A stretch of DNA of 42,260 bases, from contig UQMZ01000034.1 in the NCBI GenBank assembly GCA_900542185.1, positions 1 through 42,260 of the forward strand. Direction: 5' to 3'. Within the stretch, counting starts at the first letter, position 1. Each line of letters opens with the position of its first letter. Positions 17,792 to 27,300 of the stretch are shown one piece after another. The notes beneath the pieces are model-generated. The model was not told the origin of the DNA. It saw only the letters and a list, made by a program, of their open reading frames with translations, and searched no databases. Made by a program: the position numbers and the translations under genes. This DNA comes from an uncultured Bacteroidales bacterium. Lineage in GTDB: Bacteria; Bacteroidota; Bacteroidia; Bacteroidales; Muribaculaceae.

Positions 17792-19522
17792 ATGAAAAAT
17801 ATGATAATAAGGAATCTGTGCATCGGTCTGGGAGCTATAGTGCTGGCCTCGTGCACTAACCTGGACGAAACGCTGTACGACCAGGTGGAATCCAATAACT
17901 TCTATAACACCCGTAAGGATGTGGAAAGAATCGTGGCACGCCCGTTGGAACATTGTTACCACATGCTCCAGTACAGGCATTTTCTGCAGGAACTTCCGTC
18001 CGACCAGATCATAACGCCGTCGCGCGACGGATGGTGGGATGACGGCGGTCGCTGGCGTCGCTATCATTACCATACCTGGACGGCCGAGGACGATTATTTT
18101 GAATTCCTGTGGAACAGTGGTTTCGAAGGCGTGAGTCAATGTAATTTCGGTATCGAGGAAATAGCTGGTCTCGACAGGGAAAAATTCGGCTTCACTCAGG
18201 AAGAACTCGACAGCTTCACGGCTACGTTACGCTCATTACGCGCATTGTGCTATATCAGTCTGCTTGACGGCTTCCGTAACCTGCCGTATGTGGTCTCGTT
18301 CAAGGACCAGTCGAAGAACACCGAATCTCAGGTAGAACCCACGGAAATCTTCAGGTTTATAGAAACGGAACTTAAGGATGTCATCGGCAGGCTCCCCCGC
18401 AAGGAGGCTCTGGGCACCCAGGGTCAATATACGGCCCAATGGACGCAAGCCGGCGCTGCAGGGCTGCTCGCAAGGCTCTATCTCAATGCCGAAGTATATA
18501 TCGGTGAGAATCGTTATGCAGATTGCGCCGCCATCTGCCAAGACATCATAAACGGTGTTTACGGTGCATACAAGGTAGCTGACCGGTGGGACGCCCCGTT
18601 CGACTGGAATAATAATGAATGCGATGAGGTGATATTTGCATTCCCGAGCAGTCCGGGTTATGAATATTGGAATTATCATGCCAATACATATTGGTGGACG
18701 GTTCCCGCCAACGCTTATCTCTATCTAAAGGATCAGAAATGCAAGGCCGGAGGTCATAACACCAAATATGCCGCCGCCCCGAGTTACGACCTCTCCGGTA
18801 ATCTTTACACCGACCGGCTGGGAATGCCGATTCAGAAATTCCGTAAATATCCGGGCGACGAGCGTATGAAGCTCTACCGTAATCTGGGAAACGGCAAACG
18901 CGAGGGGATGTTTCTGTTCGGATACCTTGAATACACCGATGAAAAAGGCAACGTGAAGAAAGTGCGGGCTCCGGAACGCGACTATGACCTTTACATACGC
19001 GACGCGGTGGGAGACTTCCAGAATCTCGATCCGACGCTATGGCCTTCCAACAAAACCAGTTCCATGTCCACCGGCGACCATAATTCAGGCTGGCATTACG
19101 TGAAGTATCCGCTGTATAGCGATGACGACGAACATCAGCTGGAAGCCGATTATGCGGAATTAAGACTGCCGGAAATAATCTACATGCTTGCCGAATGTAA
19201 GCTTCGGTCGGGCGACGTTACCGAGGCGGCGAAACTTCTAAACAGTGTGCGCCGCAGAAATTATCCGGCTGAAAACCTTCAGGAAGTACTGTACGAGCCC
19301 GAGGGTCAGGCTAAACTGGACATGCAGGAAATGCTTGACGAATGGGGACGCGAATTCTTCGCCGAAACGCGTAGGCGTACGGATCTGGTGCGGTTCGGTG
19401 TGTTCTCTTCCGGAAAGTGGTGGGATAAGACACCCGATATCGACCGGCATACAGAAATCTTCCCGATTCCGTTCAAGGCTCTCCAGGCAAATCCCCGTCT
19501 GGTACAGAATCCCGGTTATTAA
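17792..19522 (+). CDS. SusD/RagB glycan-binding surface lipoprotein
   Basis: 576 residues. The lipobox is VLASC with Cys21, followed by TNLDETLYDQV, a typical SusD start. The helical TPR-like body (ARLYLNAEVYIGENRYADCAA type helices) and the C-terminal RRRTDLVRFGVFS and EIFPIPFKALQANPRLVQNPGY endings are hallmark SusD_RagB features. It acts as the lid of the SusC barrel and captures the glycan at the cell surface. Part of the same transcript as SusC and the downstream binding protein (18-bp gap). Confidence 0.96.
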   Translation: MKNMIIRNLCIGLGAIVLASCTNLDETLYDQVESNNFYNTRKDVERIVARPLEHCYHMLQYRHFLQELPSDQIITPSRDGWWDDGGRWRRYHYHTWTAEDDYFEFLWNSGFEGVSQCNFGIEEIAGLDREKFGFTQEELDSFTATLRSLRALCYISLLDGFRNLPYVVSFKDQSKNTESQVEPTEIFRFIETELKDVIGRLPRKEALGTQGQYTAQWTQAGAAGLLARLYLNAEVYIGENRYADCAAICQDIINGVYGAYKVADRWDAPFDWNNNECDEVIFAFPSSPGYEYWNYHANTYWWTVPANAYLYLKDQKCKAGGHNTKYAAAPSYDLSGNLYTDRLGMPIQKFRKYPGDERMKLYRNLGNGKREGMFLFGYLEYTDEKGNVKKVRAPERDYDLYIRDAVGDFQNLDPTLWPSNKTSSMSTGDHNSGWHYVKYPLYSDDDEHQLEADYAELRLPEIIYMLAECKLRSGDVTEAAKLLNSVRRRNYPAENLQEVLYEPEGQAKLDMQEMLDEWGREFFAETRRRTDLVRFGVFSSGKWWDKTPDIDRHTEIFPIPFKALQANPRLVQNPGY

Positions 19523-19540
19523 CTTTTCTTTACTTAAGAC

Positions 19541-21472
19541 ATGAACAATAAAATATCACCGATATTCGCAATCCTGCTTGCCGCGGGTGCGTTGACATCC
19601 TGTGAGGGGGAAAAGGATCTTATCGTATCCGATGTGAAAAGCCCCATACATACGGAAACTCTCTATCTTGTGGGAGACGCGGCTCCTACGGGATGGTCGT
19701 TCGAGGATCCGACACCCATGCAGTGTTCGGAAACGGATCCTTATGTATTCGTATACACCGGGCAGCTGCATGAGGGAGAATTCAAGGTAAGTCTTGCCCC
19801 TACATCAAGTCTGGACGTCGATTTCATCCGTCCCTTGTATTACGGGCAGGAAATCGGAGTGGATCCTCTGGATAATGTAAAATTCCAGATGCACGCCGAT
19901 AATCCCGATGAAAAATGGCTTGTCGTGGCCAACGGCACCTACACCCTCACGTTCAATCTCCGTGACTGGACGTTAAGTACGGAATATCTCGGAGAATTCA
20001 TCCAGCCCGAGGTCAAGCCGATTGAAACGGAGACACTGTATATAGTAGGGTCGGCCACCTCCAATGGCTGGAATGTATGGAGTGCCCCGGAAACTGAGAA
20101 GAAAAGCAAATACATATTCGAATATGAATGCTGGTTGAACGAAGGCGAGTTGCGCGCCACCACCAAGAGGGCCTGGGGCTATCATATCCGGCCGGTCACC
20201 GACCATGTGGAAGTTGGGGAAAACGGCGTGGCCGATGAAAACTTCATGTACGTATGGGATCCCGACATCAACTGGTTAGTGACGGCTGCCGGCAATTATC
20301 ATCTTACATTCGATCTGGAGCACTGGACCTTCAAGGCGGAATTTCTGGGAGGTGAAAATCCTCAGCCTGATATCAAGACGCCTATACAGACCGACAATCT
20401 ATGGCTCATAGGGGACGCCACGCCCACCGGATGGGTTCAGTGGGGCGAAAATCCCGACAGTTCGGCTCCTCTGAAACGCCTGGGCGAGTATATATTCCAA
20501 TATGAAGGGCAACTGACGGAAGGAGAACTCCGTGCCACTCCACACTATGGCTGGGGCGCACACATCAGGCCGCTGAAGCAACATGAAGAAATAGGAGTGA
20601 ACGGCGTGGCGGACAAGAACTTCATGTATGTGGCCGAACCCGACATCAACTGGTACGTGACCAAGGAGGGCTACTACCGCATCACGTTCGACCTTGAAAA
20701 CTATACGATTTCAGCCGAATATCTTGAAAACGGCCCCGGTACCTCCCCCCAGGACCCGATAGAAACCCCAACTCTGTTCATGGTCGGAGACGCCACATTA
20801 AATGGCTGGGACGGAAACGGAATGACAGCATTGACAAGGAGCGGCGCGGACGGTTACGTATTCACCTATGAAGGCAATCTCTATACCGGAGAATTCAAGC
20901 TCTATCCCAAGAACGGACCGGAATATCCCGGATGGGCCGCAATAAGGCCGAAAGGAGCCAACGCGCCGGTCGATAAGTCAGGTATATCAGACACGGAGTT
21001 TGATTATTCCGAGAGCCCGGATTATAAATGGGTGGTAAAGGATGCCGGGAAATATCGTCTGCAGTTCAATCTGCGGAACCGGACCATGAGCTGCACTTAT
21101 ATGGGTCCACTCGAAGGACTCGAAATGCACATCACACCCATCGAAACCGATGAATTCTATCTTGTCGGCGATGCTGCGCCTGCCGGCTGGGATATTTATA
21201 ATCCCACTCCCGTGACCAGGAAATCGAAATATATATTCATATACGAAGGGCATCTGAATGCCGGAAGGATGAGAGCGACCCCGGTGAAAGACTGGGGTAT
21301 CCATGTCCGGCCCACATCGGACAACCTGTCCATAGGCCCCGGCGGAGTGGCCTCTCCCAAATTCGTCTATACCGCCAATCCGGACTATAACTGGAATGTG
21401 GAAAAGGCGGGAAACTATAAATTAACATTCGATCTGGAACACTGGACACTCAAAGCCGAATATCTGGATTGA
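19541..21472 (+). CDS. SusE/SusF-like surface lipoprotein with five repeated binding modules
   Basis: 643 residues. The lipoprotein signal ends ALTSC (Cys21) and the next residues EGEKD are acidic, like surface-export signals of Bacteroidota lipoproteins. The rest is five tandem modules of ~110-120 residues, starting near 35, 155, 280, 405 and 530. Each opens with a strand of the pattern TLYLVGDAAPTGW, continues through a GELRATP/GEFK strand and a HIRP segment, and ends in a strand such as LTFDLEHWTLKAEYL. These match the SusE/SusF outer-membrane polysaccharide-binding fold. It lies between SusD and a glycoside hydrolase, so it probably binds the same glycan. Which modules bind cannot be told. 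Confidence 0.88.
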   Translation: MNNKISPIFAILLAAGALTSCEGEKDLIVSDVKSPIHTETLYLVGDAAPTGWSFEDPTPMQCSETDPYVFVYTGQLHEGEFKVSLAPTSSLDVDFIRPLYYGQEIGVDPLDNVKFQMHADNPDEKWLVVANGTYTLTFNLRDWTLSTEYLGEFIQPEVKPIETETLYIVGSATSNGWNVWSAPETEKKSKYIFEYECWLNEGELRATTKRAWGYHIRPVTDHVEVGENGVADENFMYVWDPDINWLVTAAGNYHLTFDLEHWTFKAEFLGGENPQPDIKTPIQTDNLWLIGDATPTGWVQWGENPDSSAPLKRLGEYIFQYEGQLTEGELRATPHYGWGAHIRPLKQHEEIGVNGVADKNFMYVAEPDINWYVTKEGYYRITFDLENYTISAEYLENGPGTSPQDPIETPTLFMVGDATLNGWDGNGMTALTRSGADGYVFTYEGNLYTGEFKLYPKNGPEYPGWAAIRPKGANAPVDKSGISDTEFDYSESPDYKWVVKDAGKYRLQFNLRNRTMSCTYMGPLEGLEMHITPIETDEFYLVGDAAPAGWDIYNPTPVTRKSKYIFIYEGHLNAGRMRATPVKDWGIHVRPTSDNLSIGPGGVASPKFVYTANPDYNWNVEKAGNYKLTFDLEHWTLKAEYLD

Positions 21473-21489
21473 TAAAAAACTCCAACAAC

Positions 21490-22902
21490 ATGAAGAGATA
21501 TTCAATAATTACGGTATTAGGTGTTCTCCTGGCCTTTGTGACAGGCTGTGCCGATGACCCGAACTATAAGATGACGCGTCCGGATGTGCATGACCATCCG
21601 GCGATAACGGAAATACCGGACTTCCATACTCACCGGGCTCCGTTATACTGGAGTGTTTATGAGGCTTGTATAGACCAACAGGACAAACCGTTTGAAAAAC
21701 GCGAATTCACCCTTGACCAATGGAAGGAAGTGATAGACTGGGTGTCTACGGAACTTAAGCCTCACGGTTACGACATGATCTGTACCGACGGCTTTCTGGA
21801 CACCAGATGCGAAGACGGCATTTACAAGACCTGGTACGGCGGCACGTCTTATCGCGACCTTGTGGAGTACGCGCATTCCAAAGGTCTGAAGGTCGGTGTG
21901 TATGACATACCGATGACCTATACGTGCGCGGAGCGTGAACGGGTTCCCGGCACAGAGTATACGATGGGCTCCCTTCTGTATAATCCTGATTTGGACGAGG
22001 TTGTGAATCCCACGGCAAGCGAACCGTATAAGTACGTGGTCATGTCGCACCCGGGTGCCAGGGAATATATCCGCGGTATGGTGAGACATTACAAGCAACT
22101 TGGCTTTGATTTCCTGCGGTTAGACTATCTGAGTCATTACGAGGACGGCTTCGACAGGAATACCATAGTGGGCAAAGGCTATGGGCGGCGCAACTACGCG
22201 GATCTGCTGGAAACGATTGCTCTGGAGGCCAAGGAACAGGGCATGATGGTGTCGCTTGTGATGCCGCATCTGTATAATGACGCGGAACTGGAGAGCCGCT
22301 ACGGACACATGTTCCGTATAGTGCGCGACACCTGGAACGGAGGCTGGCTGCATACTTCCTCGCACGATCGCGGCAAAGTCTACGGCCGCTGGTCCAATTG
22401 CAACAATCAATTCGACGGATTTACGTACTGGAGTCATCTGAGCGGCCGGGGCAAGGTTATTCTTGACGGAGATTTCACCATCCTCCATAGCTTTGAGACC
22501 GATGCCGAGAAGAAGTTCTGCATTTCCATTCAGCTGATGGCAGGCGGACCGATAGCCGTCGCCGACCAGCCGGGCACAATCGGCGATAATCTCAAATATT
22601 ATACCAACGACGAGATGCTGGCTTTAAATCAGGACGGTTTCGTGGGAAAGCCTATGTCGGACGTGGTGGACTCGGAGGGAAGCAACGTATGGTACGGCAG
22701 GATGAGCGACGGGGACTATGTCGTGGGGCTTTTCAACCGCGAAGACACTCATAAAGACTTTAACCTGACACTTTCCGACCTGGGTATCGAGGGCCAGTGG
22801 AAAGTACGCGACCTATGGGAACATGCCGACGAAGGAACGGCTTCGGCCATCAGGGCCAAAGTCGAGCCCCACGGCTGCAAGATCGTAAGGCTCTCAAAAT
22901 AA
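21490..22902 (+). CDS. GH27-like (clan GH-D) surface glycoside hydrolase lipoprotein
   Basis: 470 residues from the ATG at 21490; an in-frame TTG at 21469 overlaps the previous stop and is not needed. The lipoprotein signal ends VTGC (Cys20), followed by ADD, consistent with surface display. The body is a TIM-barrel with GH27/36-like landmarks: LKVGVYDIPMTY, the nucleophile strand FDFLRLDYL (Asp212), a probable acid/base in FRIVRDTW (Asp280), and a barrel end GGPIAVADQPGTI with LALNQDGFVGKP. A beta-sandwich domain follows (~400-470). The clan includes alpha-galactosidases, beta-L-arabinopyranosidases and isomaltodextranases. With GH127 next door, galactose or arabinopyranose is the likely sugar, but this is inference. 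Confidence 0.75.
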   Translation: MKRYSIITVLGVLLAFVTGCADDPNYKMTRPDVHDHPAITEIPDFHTHRAPLYWSVYEACIDQQDKPFEKREFTLDQWKEVIDWVSTELKPHGYDMICTDGFLDTRCEDGIYKTWYGGTSYRDLVEYAHSKGLKVGVYDIPMTYTCAERERVPGTEYTMGSLLYNPDLDEVVNPTASEPYKYVVMSHPGAREYIRGMVRHYKQLGFDFLRLDYLSHYEDGFDRNTIVGKGYGRRNYADLLETIALEAKEQGMMVSLVMPHLYNDAELESRYGHMFRIVRDTWNGGWLHTSSHDRGKVYGRWSNCNNQFDGFTYWSHLSGRGKVILDGDFTILHSFETDAEKKFCISIQLMAGGPIAVADQPGTIGDNLKYYTNDEMLALNQDGFVGKPMSDVVDSEGSNVWYGRMSDGDYVVGLFNREDTHKDFNLTLSDLGIEGQWKVRDLWEHADEGTASAIRAKVEPHGCKIVRLSK

Positions 22903-22963
22903 TAATTACCCTATAACATAATATCCGAATATCCGATTTACAAACCAATAATCAATCAGAATC

Positions 22964-24241
22964 ATGAAAAAGAAATTGACCATCGCGACTATGGTGGTGC
23001 TCGCTGTGACGGGTGCGTCATGGGCTCAGGAAACCCTGATGGATGTCACCGACCTCTATATGGTCGGAGGTCCTACGAGCTGGAACGCACTTGAACTCCT
23101 TAAGACTTCGGACCACAAATTCTATTATGAAGGCAATCTTCCCGCTGACGACGGCAATAAACAGGGCTGTTTCCGGGCAAGCGCCTGGGGCGCCGACGTT
23201 GTGTTCTACGGTCCTCAGGTCCACGCTGTAGCTGACATGACTCCGCTTAACGAAGCCAATCCCGAGCAGGTGATCGACTATAACAATATGGAGGGAGGTG
23301 ACAAGAACTGGTGTATCACGGAAGCGGGATACTACCGCGTCATCTTCGACCTGGAAAATGCGAAAATATCCATTGCCAAGGATTGCAGCCAGGTTCTACC
23401 CGTAATTGCCAAGACCGTCTATGCCATAGGAGACGCTACTCTCGGCGGATGGGATACGGAGAACCGCACACCTCTCGTAAAGGATGGATCCGACCCCTAC
23501 ACGTTTACCTATCAGGCTTACCTGAAGGGCGACAAGACATTCAAATTCAGTCTGGACAAACTGTCTGATCCCAGACAGTGGGACGGCTTCTGGATCCATC
23601 CGGCAGAGGAGGGCGTGACTGTGGGCACCGAGGGTCTGACAGGGTGCAGGATGCGCGTGTTCCGAGGCTCGGACCTCAACGACTATCAATGGAAGGTGGA
23701 GACTCCGGGCACCTATAAGATCACCCTCAATCTGCGTGACATGACCATGAACGCGGAATATCTCGGCGAAAAGCATATAGCCGATCAGCTCTGGCTGGTG
23801 GGAGATGTGACCGACTGGAATTTCCAGCCGATGGAGAAAGTGGAGCCTAACGTGTTTGAATACACATGCGAGAACCTGGAGTCCGGCAAACGGTTCCGCG
23901 CGTCGATGGCGCCCGTATGGGGTGACCATTTCCGTCCTGAAGTCGACAATACGGAGCTTGCGATAGACAACAAGACCGGACTTGACATCAAGACCGACCA
24001 GACGGAGGACTACAACTGGACGACAAAGGAACCGGGCACCTATAAGCTGCGTTTCAACCTTAACACCATGAAGGTTTCGGCCAATAATGACAATCCGTCG
24101 ACATCTGTCACTATAGTCGCTAATGATGACGACCCTGAAAGATACTATAATCTTCAGGGTATTCCTGTAGACCATATCACGGCAGGCGGCATTTATATCC
24201 ATAAGAAGGGAACCGTCGTGAAGAAAGTGATAGTACGTTGA
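22964..24241 (+). CDS. Secreted three-module SusE/F-like binding protein with T9SS-like tail
   Basis: 425 residues. A cleavable signal peptide (to about residue 21, ASWAQ) and no lipobox. Three SusE/F-like modules follow at ~25-145 (DLYMVGGPTSW), ~148-268 (TVYAIGDATLGGW) and ~270-378 (QLWLVGDVTDW). Each ends in a strand like YKITLNLRDMTMNAEYL. The last ~30 residues, including YYNLQGIPVDHITAGGIYI and a final VKKVIVR, resemble a type A T9SS sorting tail. If so, it is delivered to the surface by type IX secretion, not by a lipid anchor. It is the last gene before a hairpin terminator. The ligand is presumably the PUL glycan. Confidence 0.8.
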   Translation: MKKKLTIATMVVLAVTGASWAQETLMDVTDLYMVGGPTSWNALELLKTSDHKFYYEGNLPADDGNKQGCFRASAWGADVVFYGPQVHAVADMTPLNEANPEQVIDYNNMEGGDKNWCITEAGYYRVIFDLENAKISIAKDCSQVLPVIAKTVYAIGDATLGGWDTENRTPLVKDGSDPYTFTYQAYLKGDKTFKFSLDKLSDPRQWDGFWIHPAEEGVTVGTEGLTGCRMRVFRGSDLNDYQWKVETPGTYKITLNLRDMTMNAEYLGEKHIADQLWLVGDVTDWNFQPMEKVEPNVFEYTCENLESGKRFRASMAPVWGDHFRPEVDNTELAIDNKTGLDIKTDQTEDYNWTTKEPGTYKLRFNLNTMKVSANNDNPSTSVTIVANDDDPERYYNLQGIPVDHITAGGIYIHKKGTVVKKVIVR

Positions 24242-24252
24242 GATTCCTGTCA

Positions 24253-24287
24253 AAGGGTCGCAGTGGGTAGGAACCGCTGTGACCCTT
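24253..24287 (+). terminator. Hairpin terminator inside the PUL
   Basis: AAGGGTCGCAG (24253-24263) pairs with CTGTGACCCTT (24277-24287), an 11-bp stem with one G-T pair and a 13-base loop, followed by an AT-rich run. It sits 11 bp after the three-module protein's stop and could end or attenuate the transcript from susC, giving lower expression of the downstream GH127-GH3 and GH3 genes. No clear new promoter consensus is seen before 24324. Confidence 0.65.
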
Positions 24288-24323
24288 ACTATTTATTATT
24301 TCATTAATTACAGGCTGATTATC

Positions 24324-27300
24324 ATGTTTAACACACATACTGCCGCACCGGTTTTTGTTTTATGCGCAATGGCTTTCGGGGTATCGGCTGCCGGAGCCGC
24401 GATTGAAAACATAGATTTCTCGAAAGTAAGGATTCAGGACCCTTTCTGGTCTCCGAGGCTCAATGAGCTTGCCGCTAATACTATTCCGCACTGTATAGAC
24501 CAGATTGAAAACAAGACTCTCCGCATGGACAACTTCATAAATGCGGCGGCCGGCCGCGGTAAACATTCGGGGCTCTGCTATGATGACTCGGATGTTTATA
24601 AGGCGATGGAAGGAATGGCTTATAGTCTTGTCAACAACCCTGATCCGGCGCTTGAAAGGAAACTGGAAGAATGGATTAACCTGATTTCCAAGGCACAATG
24701 GGATGACGGTTATCTGAACACATATTACACTATAGCCGCCGACACACCCCGTTGGACCAACATGATAATGCATGAAATGTATTGCGGAGGGCATCTGTTC
24801 GAAGCGGCCGTAGCCTACTATACGGCAACCGGTAAACGGGCATTACTGGATGTGGCCGTTCGTTTCGCCGACCAGATGATGCAGACGTTCGGTGCCGGGA
24901 AACGCCATTGGGTGCCGGGACATGAGGAAATCGAACTGGCGCTTGTCAGGCTCGCAGATGCGACCGGAAATGAAAAATACCTTGACTTTGCCCGCTGGCT
25001 GCTTGAAGAACGCGGCCATGGCCACGGCTCATACGGCAATGATACGCCATGGAATGCAGTGTATTGTCAGGATGACAGGCCTGTGAGGCAAATTACCGAT
25101 GTAACGGGTCACGCGGTAAGGGCCATGTATCTGTATTGCGGCATGGCCGATGTGGCCGCCCGCATGCCTGACACTGATTATCTGACAGCCCTGCGCCGGG
25201 TGTGGGATGACGTTGCCGAACGTAATATGTACATCACCGGAGGAATAGGATCTTCGGTAAAGAACGAGGGATTCACCGAGGACTATGACCTGCCTAACCG
25301 CGAGGCTTATTGCGAGACATGCGCCTCAGTGGGTCTGATAATGTGGGCCGCCAGAATGAACAGACTCACGCAGGACGTGAAGTATGTGGATGTGTTGGAA
25401 CGCACTCTTTACAATGCCGCGCTGGCCGGCGTGCAATTAGGCGGTCAGCGGTTCTTCTATGTGAATCCGCTTGAGTCGGACGGCGGTCATCATCGGCAGG
25501 AGTGGTACGGTACTGCCTGCTGTCCCAGCAACATATCGCGGTTCTTGCCTTCTCTGGGCAATTATATATATGGTCTGGATGACCGGAACATTTACGTCAA
25601 TCTTTTTATCGGAAACCATACGGTGGTGGATATTGACGGCGTAGCTACCGAATTGTCGATATCCGGAGGGTACCCTTTCGAAGGAGATGTGATGATCAAG
25701 GTCAGGCCGCATTCCCCTGTTTCCAGAAACTTAAGGTTAAGAATTCCGGAATGGTGCGAAAAATATAATGTCAAGGTCAATGGAAAAGATTCGGGACGTT
25801 GCGCCGGTAGCGGATATCTGACGATTCCGATGAGCGGCGGCGGAGTTGAGGTTGCGCTCCACCTGGACATGCCTGTCAAAGTCGTAGCCGCCGATCCGAG
25901 AGTGAAGGAGAACCTTGACAAGCTGGCCGTGACGCGAGGTCCTGTCGTATACTGTATGGAAGAGTGTGACAATATGTCAGGCTATGACAAAGCCTGTATC
26001 GGAAAGAATCAGAAATTCAGCGTGTCCCGAGGAACCGGCGTACTTAAGGATTTCGTGACGCTGCGTACCGATGCCGGTAATGATACGCTCACGTTCGTAC
26101 CCTACTTCGCATGGGACAACAGGCAACCGGGAAAAATGAAGGTATGGATCACGGAGGCCGATCCGGTCTATCTGAATCAGGAAGCGCCTATCGAGGATAG
26201 AGTGGAGGATGCGTTGCATCGAATGACCCTGGAGGAGAAAGTCAAGATGCTTCATGCCCAGTCCAAGTTCTCGTCATCGGGAGTCCCTCGGCTCGGCATT
26301 CCGGAAGTGTGGTTTACCGACGGCCCTCACGGTGTCCGTCCGGAAGTATACTGGGATGAATGGAACAGCGCCCAATGGACCAATGATTCCTGCACGGCCT
26401 TTCCGGCCTTGACATGCCTTGCCGCGACGTGGCGTCCGGAACTGGCACTGGAATATGGTAAGGCTATCGGCGAAGAAGCCCGATATCGCCGTAAGGACGT
26501 GCTTCTGGGTCCCGGGGTAAACATCATGCGCACGCCGTTGTGCGGACGTAGTTTCGAATACATGGGCGAGGACCCGATTCTTACTTCGCGAATGGTGAAA
26601 CCCTATATTCAAGGATTACAAAGCAATAACGTAGCGGCCTGCGTGAAGCATTTCGCACTGAACAATAATGAGGATAACCGCTACACGAGCAACGTACATG
26701 TAAGCGAGCGTGCTTTGCGCGAGATATATCTGACTCCGTTCAAGGCGGCCGTGGATGCGGGGGCCTGGGCCGTAATGCCCGCATACAATCTATTTGAGGA
26801 CAGGCATTGCTGCGAAAATCCCCGTCTGATACGCGATATACTGAAGACGGATTGGGGATTCGACGGGGTTGCCGTAAGCGACTGGGGCGGCGTTTACAAT
26901 ACGGACGAAGTGATAGAAGGGGGGCTGGATATTGAAATGGGTACGGGAACTGACGGTGTCTCGGTCAATATGAATGCCTATGACACATATCACATGGCCA
27001 ACCCTTATCTTGAGAGACTGCGCGATGGCAAGGCTTCAATAGCCGATCTGGACGACCGCGTACGCCGCGTGTTGCGTTTGATTTTCCGCACTTCAATGGC
27101 TCCCTCCCATCGGAAGGGACGGTTCACCTGTCCCCAACATTACGCAACGGCCAGGAAAATCGGTTCGGAAGGAATCGTGCTGTTGAAGAACAACGGGATT
27201 CTGCCACTGCGTGCGGACCTCGGGAAGATTCTTGTAGTCGGCGAGAACGCCGTCAAGATGATGACGGTAGGAGGCGGCTCGGCATCGTTGAAGGTCCAGC

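Noticed and set aside
19541..24241. Possible assembly duplication across the repeated binding modules
   Set aside because: The modules are clearly diverged at DNA level and differ in loop length, so they are real protein repeats and not a copying artefact.
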